Shown here: piece after piece, positions 41,755-50,841 of the stretch
How the letters are laid out: every line of letters starts with the position of its first letter
Position numbering within the stretch: the first letter of the stretch is position 1
Assembly (NCBI GenBank): GCA_018982785.1
Contig: JAHHEN010000005.1
Location: 1-64,000 of the forward strand
Direction: 5' to 3'
DNA length: 64,000 nt
Origin: Enterococcus innesii
Lineage (GTDB): Bacteria > Bacillota > Bacilli > Lactobacillales > Enterococcaceae
Notes under the pieces: generated by a model
Seen by the model: only the letters and a program-made list of their open reading frames with translations
What the model was told of the DNA's origin: nothing
The model's database searches: none
Program-made: the position numbers and the translations under genes

Positions 41755-42159
41755 TCATGGAACTAATTTCATAAGTAATGTTAGAAGCTGTGCTTCTTCT
41801 TCGGTCAAATTGATGCCTAACGACTCCTCAGAGCTGGCATGCTTTGAAGCACAACTAGCCAAATCGGCTTGTGCTTTCGGTGTCAAAGAAACAAAAATCT
41901 CGCGGTTATTGTCTTTGTTTCGTTCCCGAGTCACCAATTGTTTTTCTTCGAGAATCTTCAAATGCCGCGTGACCGCTGCACTATCGATCTTCAATTCATT
42001 CTGTACTTGATTTTGGGTACAGCGTCCTTGCTCATTCAAAAACTGCAGCAACTGATAACGGGTCAGACTAAAGCCGGTCTCTTTTTCAAAGATCGCCGTT
42101 AATTCTTGGTTCACGATTTTCATCCGATAGAGCAATCCGCTTAGCTCACGTAAATTCAT
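41755..42159 (-). CDS. MarR-family transcriptional regulator
   Basis: The 134-residue winged-helix protein has LTRYQLLQFLNEQGRCTQ, SAAVTRHLKILEEK (recognition helix) and RERNKDNNREIFVSLT (wing). First gene of a four-gene operon with nitroreductase, ABM and DUF1304, behind a promoter with two operators, so it is likely an autorepressor sensing an oxidant or quinone. The single Cys (SCASKH) near the C-terminal helices could be a redox sensor, which is speculative. AAAGGAG lies eleven bases before ATG 42159. Confidence 0.88.
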   Translation of the reverse strand: MNLRELSGLLYRMKIVNQELTAIFEKETGFSLTRYQLLQFLNEQGRCTQNQVQNELKIDSAAVTRHLKILEEKQLVTRERNKDNNREIFVSLTPKAQADLASCASKHASSEESLGINLTEEEAQLLTLLMKLVP

Positions 42160-42182
42160 TGCATCAACCGCTCCTTTCATCA

Positions 42183-42237
42183 TTGACTAGTCAACTGTTG
42201 ACTAGTCAAGTATAAGTCATTTTCTTTTGCTTGTAAA
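42183..42237 (-). promoter_or_regulatory. MarR operon promoter with two palindromic operators
   Basis: TTGACTAGTCAA occurs twice, perfectly, at 42183-42194 and 42198-42209, centres 15 bases apart. Just upstream on the minus strand lie TATACT (42209-42214) and TTTACA (42232-42237) with 17-base spacing. The operators cover the transcription start, fitting direct autorepression by MarR. Confidence 0.82.
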
Positions 42238-42249
42238 GAGTAAGCATAA

Positions 42250-42332
42250 AAAAGACCCGCAGTTAGGCGAACTTCATCAAGGATCGAATCAGAAATCCTT
42301 TGATGAAGGTGCACCATTAGGCTGCGGGTCTT
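42250..42332 (-). terminator. Nested hairpin terminator after the ATPase gene
   Basis: Outer arms AAAGACCCGCAG (42250-42262 region) and CTGCGGGTCTT (42322-42332) enclose an inner hairpin CTTCATCAAGGAT / ATCCTTTGATGAAG. On the minus strand the outer stem is followed by a run of seven T. Confidence 0.75.
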
Positions 42333-42336
42333 CGTT

Positions 42337-42361
42337 ACTCCAGTATTGAGTCAATACTGGA
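42337..42361. repeat. 25-base perfect palindrome
   Basis: Twelve-base arms CTCCAGTATTGA and TCAATACTGGAG around a single central G, just after the ATPase stop and before the nested terminator. Could be a second RNA hairpin or a protein-binding site. Confidence 0.6.
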
Positions 42362-42370
42362 GAATTTATT

Positions 42371-45037
42371 TTATTTTAATTGGAAGAGTTTCTTCAAGCC
42401 CATGACGATCAATGTGGAGATCGCTGCAGCAGCGAAGATGATCCCCCACGTGCCGGCTTGAATTGGCATCGTGTCTAATAGCTCATTCATAAACGGTACA
42501 TAGACCGCTGAAAGCTGCAAGCCGACGGAAAGGAGCAATGCCCCCATCAACGGTTTGTTTTTCAAGAGGGTTTTATCTAAACCAAAGCCGCTGCTCTTAC
42601 GAACGTTGAAAATATGCATCAATTGCGCCACTGCCATAAAGGTAAAGGTCGCTGTTTGTGCATAAAGCAACTCGTGATCCGTCAGCATCAGGAAGTTGAA
42701 GAAGCCAAACGCCACCAAACCAATTACAACACCACTTAAAATGATGCGTCCTAGGAAGCGCTTGTTGACGAGGCCATCAGCTTTCGACCGTGGCTGACGT
42801 TTCATGATGTCGTCTTCTGCTGGTTCAAAGGCTAACGCCATGGCTGGAGCAATATCGATAACTAGATTCAAGAAAAGGATATGCAGCGGTTGAATTGGCA
42901 TTGGCATCAAGAAGATGACACTTAAAAAGATCGTCACGATCTCAACCATATTACATGAGAACAGGAAGGAGACGTATTTTTTGATGTTGTCAAAAATGAT
43001 GCGTCCTTCTTTGATGGCATCGACGATCGTTCCAAAACGGTCATCCGTCAAAATCATATCGGAAGATTCTTTGGCTACTTCTGTGCCGCGGATCCCCATG
43101 GCGATCCCGATGTCAGCGCCGTTGAGTGCCGGCGCATCGTTAACGCCATCGCCAGTCATTGAAACGATATCGCCTTCTTCACGCAAGGCTTCCACAAGCT
43201 GTAATTTATTTTTCGGTGAGACTCGCGCAAAGACGGCCACTTCTTCGATTTTTTCGTTAAAGCCTTCCTGTCCTGCCAATTCATCGATTTCACGACCCGT
43301 CATAGTTTTTTCGTGGTCTTTTAAGCCAATTTCTTTGGCAATCATGGAGGCTGTCTTCGGATGGTCTCCCGTGATCATTTTCACTCGGATCCCCGCTTCT
43401 TGGGCGACCTTCACTGCTTCTTTGACATCTGTTCGTGGCGGATCGACGATGCCCGCAAAGCCTTGGATCTTGATTTGCTGCAGTGCTGCTTTCAGCTCTG
43501 CTTCGTCCGTACCACCTTGATAATCCTTGATACAACCGACAGCGATCACCCGCTGCCCATGACTGGCTAACGTGTCATTGTATTCATGAAGCTGTTCTTT
43601 TTCTTTGGCATCAGCATCGGCTAAATCAATCAAGACATCTGGTGCCCCTTTGATAATCAATGTCCGTTGCTCTCCTTCATACACGGTCACCATGTATTTG
43701 TTGTCGGAATCAAAAGGCATTTCTGCGATTTTCTTCAGCCCGCTGTCCTGCTCTTTTTGGCGATCAATGCCGATTTTTTGACCTAAAACGACGAACGCCC
43801 CATCTGTTGGATCACCGAGGATCTCGTATTGCCCTTCGTTTTCACGTAAAGTGGCGGTGGTACATAAAGCACCGTTTTCGATCATCCCTTGCAGCGCATC
43901 ATGATTGGTTGCATCGATCTCGGTTTCATCCTCCGAGTCTGCCTTGTAGAATTTTCCGTTGGGTTCATACCCATTTCCTGTCACTTTGAACATTTCCCCA
44001 GAACCTAAAATGATCTCGGCGACCGTCATTTGGTTTTCTGTCAGCGTCCCCGTTTTGTCACTGGCAATGATACTGGTGGCGCCAAGAGTCTCGACGGCTG
44101 ATAACGATTTGACAAGGGCTTTGTGCTCGGCCATCGTTCGCATCCCACGAGACAATGTGATCGTCGAAACGGCTGGCATGGCTTCAGGAATGGCTGCGAC
44201 CGCTAAAATAATCGAAATATGGATCATTTCGACAAATGGCTGATTCGTCAGTACCCCAGCGATCAGAACTGCCACTGCCGCAAAGAGCGCTGCAATAATG
44301 ATTGCTTTTCCAAGCTTATCCAATTCGATATCTAATGGTGTTTGACGTTTTTTGTCACCCGTCAGCATGTCACTGATTTTTCCGACCTCGGTCTTCATGC
44401 CGGTTTCTGTCACTACGGCATAGGCATTTCCCCGAGTTGCCGCAGTTCCTGCGAAAACGACATTGCGACGATCGCCTAATGGAACATCTTCTTCGTAGGT
44501 TTCTCGAGCATCTTTTTCCACAGCTTCTGACTCACCGGTCAACGCTGATTCAATGCAGGCAAAGTTGCTCGTTTCAAGTAAGCGGGCATCTGCGGCAATA
44601 GCATCCCCTTCTTCCAAAACGAGAATATCGCCTGGTACGATTTTTGCCGACTCAATCTCCATTACTTCTCCATCACGAATCACTTTTGCGGTAGTGTAAA
44701 TCATGCTTTGAAGTGAATCAATTGATTTTTGTGCTCGTAATTCTGTAATGAAGCCTGTCATTACAGCAATCACCACGGCAATCAATACTGCAATTCCTTC
44801 AACCGTTTCCCCCATCGCAAAAGAGAGTAACGCAGCTGCTAGCAAGAGATAAACAATCAAGTTGTTCAAGTTATGCCACAGCAATTCCCATACAGAAAGG
44901 GATTCTTGTTGCTGGATCGTGTTTTCTCCGTATTTTTCTAAGCGTTTGTCGGCTTCTTTCCCGCTTAGGCCTTGCTTGCGGTCACTTTCAAAATGTTTCA
45001 AGGTCTCTTCAGTCTTTTGCTGGTAAAATTTTTCCAT
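42371..45037 (-). CDS. P2A-type cation-transporting ATPase (calcium-ATPase-like)
   Basis: The 888-residue protein is full length. In order: cation ATPase N domain, actuator TGESEAVEK, helix-4 motif AAIPEAMPAV, phosphorylation site DKTGTLTENQ, nucleotide domain, GDGVNDAPAL hinge and six C-terminal helices. This fits SERCA-like bacterial Ca2+ exporters such as listerial LMCA1 and pneumococcal CaxP. ATG 45037 follows AAGGAGG; the frame is open to 45082. Substrate is by family resemblance only. Confidence 0.88.
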   Translation of the reverse strand: MEKFYQQKTEETLKHFESDRKQGLSGKEADKRLEKYGENTIQQQESLSVWELLWHNLNNLIVYLLLAAALLSFAMGETVEGIAVLIAVVIAVMTGFITELRAQKSIDSLQSMIYTTAKVIRDGEVMEIESAKIVPGDILVLEEGDAIAADARLLETSNFACIESALTGESEAVEKDARETYEEDVPLGDRRNVVFAGTAATRGNAYAVVTETGMKTEVGKISDMLTGDKKRQTPLDIELDKLGKAIIIAALFAAVAVLIAGVLTNQPFVEMIHISIILAVAAIPEAMPAVSTITLSRGMRTMAEHKALVKSLSAVETLGATSIIASDKTGTLTENQMTVAEIILGSGEMFKVTGNGYEPNGKFYKADSEDETEIDATNHDALQGMIENGALCTTATLRENEGQYEILGDPTDGAFVVLGQKIGIDRQKEQDSGLKKIAEMPFDSDNKYMVTVYEGEQRTLIIKGAPDVLIDLADADAKEKEQLHEYNDTLASHGQRVIAVGCIKDYQGGTDEAELKAALQQIKIQGFAGIVDPPRTDVKEAVKVAQEAGIRVKMITGDHPKTASMIAKEIGLKDHEKTMTGREIDELAGQEGFNEKIEEVAVFARVSPKNKLQLVEALREEGDIVSMTGDGVNDAPALNGADIGIAMGIRGTEVAKESSDMILTDDRFGTIVDAIKEGRIIFDNIKKYVSFLFSCNMVEIVTIFLSVIFLMPMPIQPLHILFLNLVIDIAPAMALAFEPAEDDIMKRQPRSKADGLVNKRFLGRIILSGVVIGLVAFGFFNFLMLTDHELLYAQTATFTFMAVAQLMHIFNVRKSSGFGLDKTLLKNKPLMGALLLSVGLQLSAVYVPFMNELLDTMPIQAGTWGIIFAAAAISTLIVMGLKKLFQLK

Positions 45038-45082
45038 CAAATTCCTCCTTTTAATTGTAAACTTCTTGCCGAGGGTTTCCAC

Positions 45083-45801
45083 GTTTCTGAAGGGATAAAT
45101 CGGTACAGATACCTTGCACAGTCATTTTTTGATTTGAATCGGTCCAGGCAATTGCTGAATGAAGGGAAGATAACCAATAAGAAAAGCAAGCGCAGGTTGA
45201 CTGGTTGAGGGAAAAGGTATGTGTGATGAGCATCGATCGTTTTGCGAGCAATGAAATCGCATCTTTTAATCGTCGCAAGTGATCTTTCTATGTACGTACT
45301 TTGTGAAAAAACCATCCGGCCTACTTCTAACCTATCATGGATGAAGATGTTCGCAAAGGATTTTGCTTCACAAGTGGTGAAAAAAAACAGACGTGACCAA
45401 ATGGGTAATACAACTATTGCTGTAGATTTTTGGTCATTTCAGCAATGCAAAAAGGCACTTGTTACGGCATTTTCTTGAGAAACTGAGCGTTAGCTATGTT
45501 GTGATTTACATTGTTACAACTATGCCAAAAAAATAACTCAAAAAATGAGCGCTCACTATCCTTACTTAATTTTAACAAAAAACAACAAATTTTTAAACAA
45601 AATTCTTTCTTTTTGCTATAAAAAACGAAAAAACAAGACTCCCTTTTGTTTGACGATCTAGATTCTGGTTATCCTCAAAGCTTGAAGAAAAAAATAGATC
45701 ATCGAACTGCGGCAGTCATCCACGAGGTCGGCAATACTAAAAAACATTCCTCGAAATGGTGAGAAATCAGCAACCGGCGAAATGCTTTTCAGTCTGCTAG
45801 T
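45083..45801. other. Long intergenic region, no gene supported
   Basis: Overlapping short frames on both strands lack ribosome-binding sites and similarity. It contains a ten-base palindrome TGAGCGCTCA at 45546-45555 and AT-rich tracts that may be the ATPase promoter. No RNA gene recognised. Confidence 0.45.
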
Positions 45802-46718
45802 TTAAGAAGCAACTTCTTCGCTTTCGATATAACAATAGACCCTTAGTTCAGGCAAAGCCTGTTTGATCTGCTGTTCAATAGTATCGATAAACGAACTTGG
45901 TTCTTCATCCGGCGCTAGTTTCAAGCTAAGGTCGGCGACGATCAAAAGTTCTTCTGGACTTAGATGAAGGGTTCGCAAATCTTTGATTTGAATGATTGCA
46001 GGATCGGCTAAAATGTGTTTGATCGCCATTAAATCCGAAGAGGATGCCCCTTCGCCAATCAAGAGGCTATAAAATTCTTTGGCTAAGAAGACAGCGGCAG
46101 CAATCAACAACAGTCCACCTAAAATGCCTCCGAGGGAATCAAATATCGGATTGTTCGTCAAAGCGGTCAATAAGATTCCTGCGATGGCGATCGTTACACT
46201 CCCTAAGGCAAACAGATTTTCCGTAAAGCCTAAAAGTAAATCAGAATCCCGACTTTCTTTCAAAAAACGGACGAGGGGTTGTTTTTGTTTGTTTTGTTCT
46301 TTGACTTCTTGCCAGCCTTCTTGAACCGCAGTCACTTCAATAAACAAACTGACGAATAAGATTGCTACTACTAGCTGAATCTGCTCCACCTCATGGGTTG
46401 GATCCAGCAAATCACGGCTAGCTTCGACAACGGCTAAGATACCTCCGCCTAAAAAAACCGTCATGGCAACCACGGTACTAAAAAATAGGTCGCTCGTCCT
46501 TCACCAAACTGATGCAGCTCACTGCGCCCTCGCTGTGCTCGGTTTTCACCGATGGCAAGAAGCCCTTGATTGATGCAATCGATCATACTGTGGATACTTT
46601 CGTTCATCAAGACTGCACTGCCGCTAAGGAAATACCCAATGGCTTTCATGATCAACCCTAAGACATGGGTCAACAAGACGATTCTTCGGGCTTTTTGTTC
46701 TTGTTGTTTTTCCATCAT
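45802..46718 (-). CDS. Cation diffusion facilitator family transporter (one frameshift)
   Basis: Two pieces join if one A is added to the run at 46480-46485, giving EGRATYFFSTVVAM and a normal length of about 305 residues. Six helices: site-A motif NESIHSMID in helix 2, while helix 5 has GFTENLFALGSV instead of the usual HxxxD, so the metal site is altered. A cytoplasmic C-terminal domain follows. ATG 46718 with GGAGGAGG upstream. Probably exports Zn/Mn/Fe-like cations, but the altered site makes the substrate uncertain. Confidence 0.85.
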
Positions 46719-46860
46719 GGTTCCTCCTCCGATGTCGGACTCGCTGCAACAAGCTGTCTCTTTTCTCAAGCATAGCACTGCGCTTCTTAGATGAAAACGA
46801 AAGTGACTTGAGAGGCTGCCCCTGTTTCCAATCGATTGTTAGACGGACTGAGGGTATTAA

Positions 46861-46888
46861 AAAAAGTCAGGATTGCTCCTGACTTTTT
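46861..46888. terminator. Bidirectional terminator
   Basis: Perfect twelve-base arms AAAAAGTCAGGA and TCCTGACTTTTT with loop TTGC, downstream of the LCP gene at 46897. Confidence 0.85.
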
Positions 46889-46896
46889 GTTCTTGT

Positions 46897-48036
46897 TTAG
46901 TAGCCGGTTCCGTCATCAACGACTTCCGAGCCGTATCCGTCACCAGTTCCTGCACCTGTTTCGGTTCCAGTTTCGTTTCCAACACCGGTTTGTGTTTCTG
47001 TATTGGCATCTACTTGTGAATCTGCTGGTGCTTGACCTAAGGCTTTCAGCATATCGTTACGAATTTCGTTGTAAGAATAATCTTGAATATATACGATCGA
47101 TTGTCCATCATAAGATTCCCCATCGTACCATTCAAAGGTATGTTTTTGAATATCGAACCCAGACAACATATTACCAGCTAAAGATACTAAGTCTTCAAAC
47201 TTGAAGTTTGTATTGACGTCTTCACTGACTGAGTCTAGAATTTCTTGGTACTTGGTAACATTATTGATTTTCAAAGCTTGATGGATCGCTGCTTCAATAA
47301 CTTCTTGCTGACGGTTCCCTCGGTCCACATCGGTATCCATTTTCCGGATGCGGGCAAAAATCAAGGCTTGCTCACCGTTCAACAATTGACGACCTTCTGG
47401 AATCAATGTTTCCCCGGTGTTATCTGAAGTATATTTCTTGTTGATGTCGTAAGGCACATCAACAGTGATTCCGCCAATCGCATCAATGATTTTCTCAAAA
47501 CTCGTAAAGTTGATGTTTACGTAATAATCAATTGGCAATTGCAGGTAGTTTTGGACTGTTTCAATCGTTGCGTCTTCTTCGCCAATTGTGAATGCACTAT
47601 TGATCTTGGCTGTAGTAGCAATTGTCCCAGTTCCTGTTCCATCATAAATGTTGGTCCAAATGTCTCTTGGGAGACTGACCATATCGATTTTCTTATTTTC
47701 GCCATCGTACACCATGTAAATCAAACTGTCGGTACGGGCACTGTCCAAATGTTCTGTCTTTTCACGTTCCGCGTCATTATCAACACCCATTAACAAGATC
47801 CCAAACTTTGAATTCACGTCAGAAGCTTTCAATGAGTTGTCTTCTTTACTTTTATTGGAACTGATTACAGCGGATTCTTTAAACATTTTATCCACTGAAT
47901 TCTTTGCTGCATAATACGTATAGCCGGCAAATAAAACGATGCCTGCAATGGCGAAAAGAAAGATTCCTCCAATAATCACGCGCTTATTGCGTGCTTTGTG
48001 GGCTCTTTGCTGTTTATATCTCGTCTTTCTATCCAT
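46897..48036 (-). CDS. LytR-CpsA-Psr (LCP) family glycopolymer ligase, second copy
   Basis: The 379-residue protein has a basic N-terminus, one membrane helix (VIIGGIFLFAIAGIVLFAGY), the LCP core (FGILLMGVDNDAE, ARTDSLIYMV, SLPRDIWTNI, KINSAFTIG, FARIRKMDTDVDRGNRQ) and a Gly/Thr/Glu-rich tail. It would attach teichoic acid or other polymers to peptidoglycan. Intact, unlike the LCP gene in the polysaccharide operon, and monocistronic. AAGGAGG precedes the ATG. Confidence 0.9.
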   Translation of the reverse strand: MDRKTRYKQQRAHKARNKRVIIGGIFLFAIAGIVLFAGYTYYAAKNSVDKMFKESAVISSNKSKEDNSLKASDVNSKFGILLMGVDNDAEREKTEHLDSARTDSLIYMVYDGENKKIDMVSLPRDIWTNIYDGTGTGTIATTAKINSAFTIGEEDATIETVQNYLQLPIDYYVNINFTSFEKIIDAIGGITVDVPYDINKKYTSDNTGETLIPEGRQLLNGEQALIFARIRKMDTDVDRGNRQQEVIEAAIHQALKINNVTKYQEILDSVSEDVNTNFKFEDLVSLAGNMLSGFDIQKHTFEWYDGESYDGQSIVYIQDYSYNEIRNDMLKALGQAPADSQVDANTETQTGVGNETGTETGAGTGDGYGSEVVDDGTGY

Positions 48037-48230
48037 AGTGCCTCCTTCATTTCTCCTGAATTACTCTCCCCGATTGTACCAGAATTTTTACGATCCGCCT
48101 ATTTTTTTAAGAAGTTTTATTCTTTTTCTGTGAAGTCCTTTAAACATTCCTAAAAAATAATTCTGACAATGAAAGAAAGTTGGATAAATAGTCAACTTCT
48201 ATGGATATTTTATTAAAAAACGAGTTTTTC

Positions 48231-48695
48231 TCATTCGCCTTTTTTGGACGGATCAACTTCTTTCTCGACAGTAAGCTGAATAATTACACCAAAAGGATCC
48301 CGAACACTAGCATAAAAAAACGCAAATGGGTTGTCACTAGGTGCTTGGATCATCTGACTGCCATTTTCCATTAGTCGTTGATAAAGCTTCTGAGCTATTT
48401 TGGTGTCGTCTATCGTCAAGCTCAAGGATAAGTGATTGCCTAGCTGAATGGCCTCTCCTTCAACTAATGGATTGTCTGCCAGCTGCAACTGGAAATCTCC
48501 GATCTGTAGGATGGAGTGAGAAAGATACTGTTCTTGTCCCGCAAAAATCTCCAGCGATGGATCAAGTCTCTCACGATACTCCTGGTTGGTGATGGCAAAT
48601 AAGAGGGTTGCGTCTAGTGTTTCTTGATAAAATTGAATGGCTTCTTGGGCTTTGCCGTCTAACGTTAAAAACAAAGCGATTTTTGGTTCGATCAT
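48231..48695 (-). CDS. VOC-superfamily (PhnB/glyoxalase-like) protein
   Basis: The 154-residue protein starts MIEPKIALFLTLDGKAQEAI and has YLSHSILQIGDFQLQLAD and DPFGVIIQLTVEKE, the pattern of PhnB-type VOC proteins. ATG 48695 follows AGGAGG by nine bases; the frame is open on to 49181 but that part is antisense to the WYL gene. No clear catalytic assignment; often called 3-demethylubiquinone-like. Divergent from, and probably controlled by, the WYL regulator. Confidence 0.82.
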   Translation of the reverse strand: MIEPKIALFLTLDGKAQEAIQFYQETLDATLLFAITNQEYRERLDPSLEIFAGQEQYLSHSILQIGDFQLQLADNPLVEGEAIQLGNHLSLSLTIDDTKIAQKLYQRLMENGSQMIQAPSDNPFAFFYASVRDPFGVIIQLTVEKEVDPSKKGE

Positions 48696-48719
48696 TTGTT
48701 GGTTCCTCCTTTTCTTGTT

Positions 48720-48757
48720 ACCATAAGTGTAACTGTGAATCTTGCCAAAACTTGGCA
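48720..48757 (-). promoter_or_regulatory. VOC gene promoter with candidate WYL-regulator operator
   Basis: TGCCAA-AAC-TTGGCA (48743-48757) is a perfect six-base inverted repeat with a three-base centre. Read on the minus strand its left half is TTGGCA, a -35, with TATGGT (48720-48725) 17 bases downstream. The site therefore overlaps the VOC promoter. Confidence 0.55.
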
Positions 48758-48772
48758 CCATTGGAGAAAGAA

Positions 48773-49705
48773 ATGAAAAAATCAGAACGTTTAACCCAAG
48801 AACTATTGTATTTACAAGGAAAAGCCACTTTTCATCTAGCCGATTTAATGGAAACCTTCGCGATCTCAAAACGTACAGCCGTCCGTGATGTCCAGTCGTT
48901 GGAAGAGCTGGGTTTGCCTCTCGTAGTAGAAGTCGGTCGATATGGCGGCTATCAGATTTTGAAAAATCAACTGACCCCCTTGTACTTTGACAAAAATGAA
49001 CGGTATACCCTTTTCTTTGCTTTACAGCTCTTGCAAAAATTATCCGATTCTCCTTTTGATCGAAGTTATCAAGGATTACGGCGAAAACTGTTGCAGTCTT
49101 TTTACCAAGGAGACACCGAGTGGCTAGAAAAAATGGAGACGGCGGTTTCGTTTCAAGGGGTGCCTCAATTGACGAGTGCACCGATCCTCTCAGCGCTTTT
49201 TTCAGCGATCGTACAAGAACAAGTCATCCACTTTAGCTATCAGCGGTATCAAAAAACGAGCAAGACTGTTCAGCCTTATCAGCTAGATTTTCGTGCTGGT
49301 TACTGGTACTGTTTGGCCTACGACTATCAAAAACAGGCCTTTCGCCGCTATCGCTGCGATGCAATGCAGAGACTTACTCCGGCTGAAAAAACAGGCTATA
49401 CCTTGCAACAGTTAGCTGAAAAACAGCTGCAGCAAAAAGTGTTGACACAAACACTGGGCTATCACATCCGCTTTGATCTATCGGCAAAGGAACGCTTGTG
49501 GCAAGAAAAATATCCGGACATGGCAGGGGTGGAACGTCCCCGCGAGCTTTGCTTAGAGGGGCACATTGCCGAAAATGAGCTTAGTTTTCTGGCTGATTTT
49601 CTCTTGCAATTTGGGCCAACCATCAAAGAAATCGAACCGTTAGTGCTCAAACAGGCGTATACTGAAAAAGTTCGGCAGATGCTGCAGCCATTTGCAACTG
49701 ACTGA
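48773..49705 (+). CDS. YafY-type HTH/WYL-domain transcriptional regulator
   Basis: The 310-residue protein has an N-terminal winged HTH (KKSERLTQELLYLQGKATF, FAISKRTAVRDVQSLEELG) and a WYL domain (HFSYQRYQKTSKTVQPYQL, GYWYCLAYDYQKQAFRRYRC) plus a C-terminal WCX extension. Such regulators bind DNA divergently from their target and sense small ligands or nucleic acid. ATG 48773 has GGAGA upstream; the frame is open from 48608 in antisense to the VOC gene. Confidence 0.85.
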   Translation: MKKSERLTQELLYLQGKATFHLADLMETFAISKRTAVRDVQSLEELGLPLVVEVGRYGGYQILKNQLTPLYFDKNERYTLFFALQLLQKLSDSPFDRSYQGLRRKLLQSFYQGDTEWLEKMETAVSFQGVPQLTSAPILSALFSAIVQEQVIHFSYQRYQKTSKTVQPYQLDFRAGYWYCLAYDYQKQAFRRYRCDAMQRLTPAEKTGYTLQQLAEKQLQQKVLTQTLGYHIRFDLSAKERLWQEKYPDMAGVERPRELCLEGHIAENELSFLADFLLQFGPTIKEIEPLVLKQAYTEKVRQMLQPFATD

Positions 49706-49778
49706 CCTCTTTCCTAGATTGGTTGTTGAGTGCTTGCCTGCGCCGAAACTGATTCTAACTGATAAGGAGTTTTCTACC

Positions 49779-50137
49779 ATGTTTCTTTTAAATAAAAAAA
49801 CCTTCCAAGCGTTGGCAGCCCCTATTTGACGGAAGGAGCTGTGATCGGCTATGCAAAATGGCAGTCCTTCAATGCCATCACCAGCCGTAGCCTGCTCGTC
49901 TTAGATGATCAGCAATTGACGATTTTGGCATTGAATCTTTTCTCGACAAAAGTCCTGCAGCACAAAATCGTGCCGCTTGCTGAGCTAAAAAAACAGCACA
50001 AAGATCCTGTTGTAGGGATGCTCGTCCCGATTCGCTTTACTTATAGAGGGGAAACCTACCGTTTTCAAATGCAGCGAGTGATTTTGCCCTTGGGCGATTG
50101 GCAAAAAACCTTTCTTGCCCGCTGGCAGGCGTGGTAA
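49779..50137 (+). CDS. Small protein of unknown function, PH-like (one frameshift)
   Basis: ATG 49779 with AAGGAG nine bases upstream encodes MFLLNKKTFQALAAP, then breaks. One more C in the run at 49819-49822 joins it to YLTEGAVIGYAKWQSF and a stop at 50137, about 119 residues. The strand-rich pattern with a final helix (WQKTFLARWQAW) looks like a bacterial PH-type domain, a weak resemblance. Confidence 0.6.
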
Positions 50138-50286
50138 ATAGGCAGCAACTGGCAAGTTCTAATTGTAAAAGAAAGAATTTTCATGAGATTTACACTTTTT
50201 TACAAGAATAATGTTGTATTTTTCTGATAATGTTTTCGGCTATTTCGTTCTATGGTAAGATGTCCCTAAAGAAATGGAGGCTGTCT

Positions 50287-50826
50287 ATGGTATGTATGGA
50301 AAGTGAACGGTTAACGATCCGTCCGTTTCAAGAAAGTGATTTTGCTGATACCTTTGCTATTTATCAACAAGCGGAAGTTTGCCGTTTCTTACTTCATGAG
50401 CCTTGGCAGACAGAAACGGCAGCGGCGGCTTTTGCCAAAAAATGCCAACAGCACGCCATGACGGACCAAGCAGGTCTTTCTTTGGCGGTACTACACGATC
50501 AAACGGTCATCGGCGATTTGTCGGTGTGGTCTACTGGTCAGCCGTCTTCCGTTGAAATTGGCTATGCCTTCCATCCGTCATTTGGCGGGCAAGGGTTTGC
50601 TCAAGAAGCATTGAAAGAGTTGTTGGACTGGTTGTTTGCCAGTCAGAAGATCCATCGGGTCCAAGCGACGCTAGATGCCCGCAATCAGGCCTCAGCCAAG
50701 CTTTGCCAACGCATTGGATTGCGCCAAGAAGCACATTTTATCCAAGACTGGTGGAACAAGGGGGAATGGACCGATAGTTTGGTTTTTGCCTGTTTAGCCA
50801 GTGAATATCCTGCTCATCCGAAATAA
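50287..50826 (+). CDS. GNAT N-acetyltransferase (RimJ/RimL-like)
   Basis: The 179-residue protein has SERLTIRPFQESDF at the start, EIGYAFHPSFGGQGFAQEA (acetyl-CoA pyrophosphate-binding loop) and VQATLDARNQASAKLCQRIG, as in RimL-type acetyltransferases. GGAGG lies six bases before ATG 50287. Substrate unknown. It ends 15 bases before the ABC exporter genes. Confidence 0.85.
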   Translation: MVCMESERLTIRPFQESDFADTFAIYQQAEVCRFLLHEPWQTETAAAAFAKKCQQHAMTDQAGLSLAVLHDQTVIGDLSVWSTGQPSSVEIGYAFHPSFGGQGFAQEALKELLDWLFASQKIHRVQATLDARNQASAKLCQRIGLRQEAHFIQDWWNKGEWTDSLVFACLASEYPAHPK

Positions 50827-50841
50827 TTTAGGAGGTTTTTT

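Noticed and set aside
42915..44243. Plus-strand ORFs up to 201 codons opposite the cation ATPase
   Set aside because: Antisense shadows of a complete, motif-rich ATPase gene.
48696..49181. N-terminal extension of the VOC protein to 316 residues
   Set aside because: The added part is antisense to the WYL regulator gene, and a good ribosome-binding site precedes the internal ATG at 48695.
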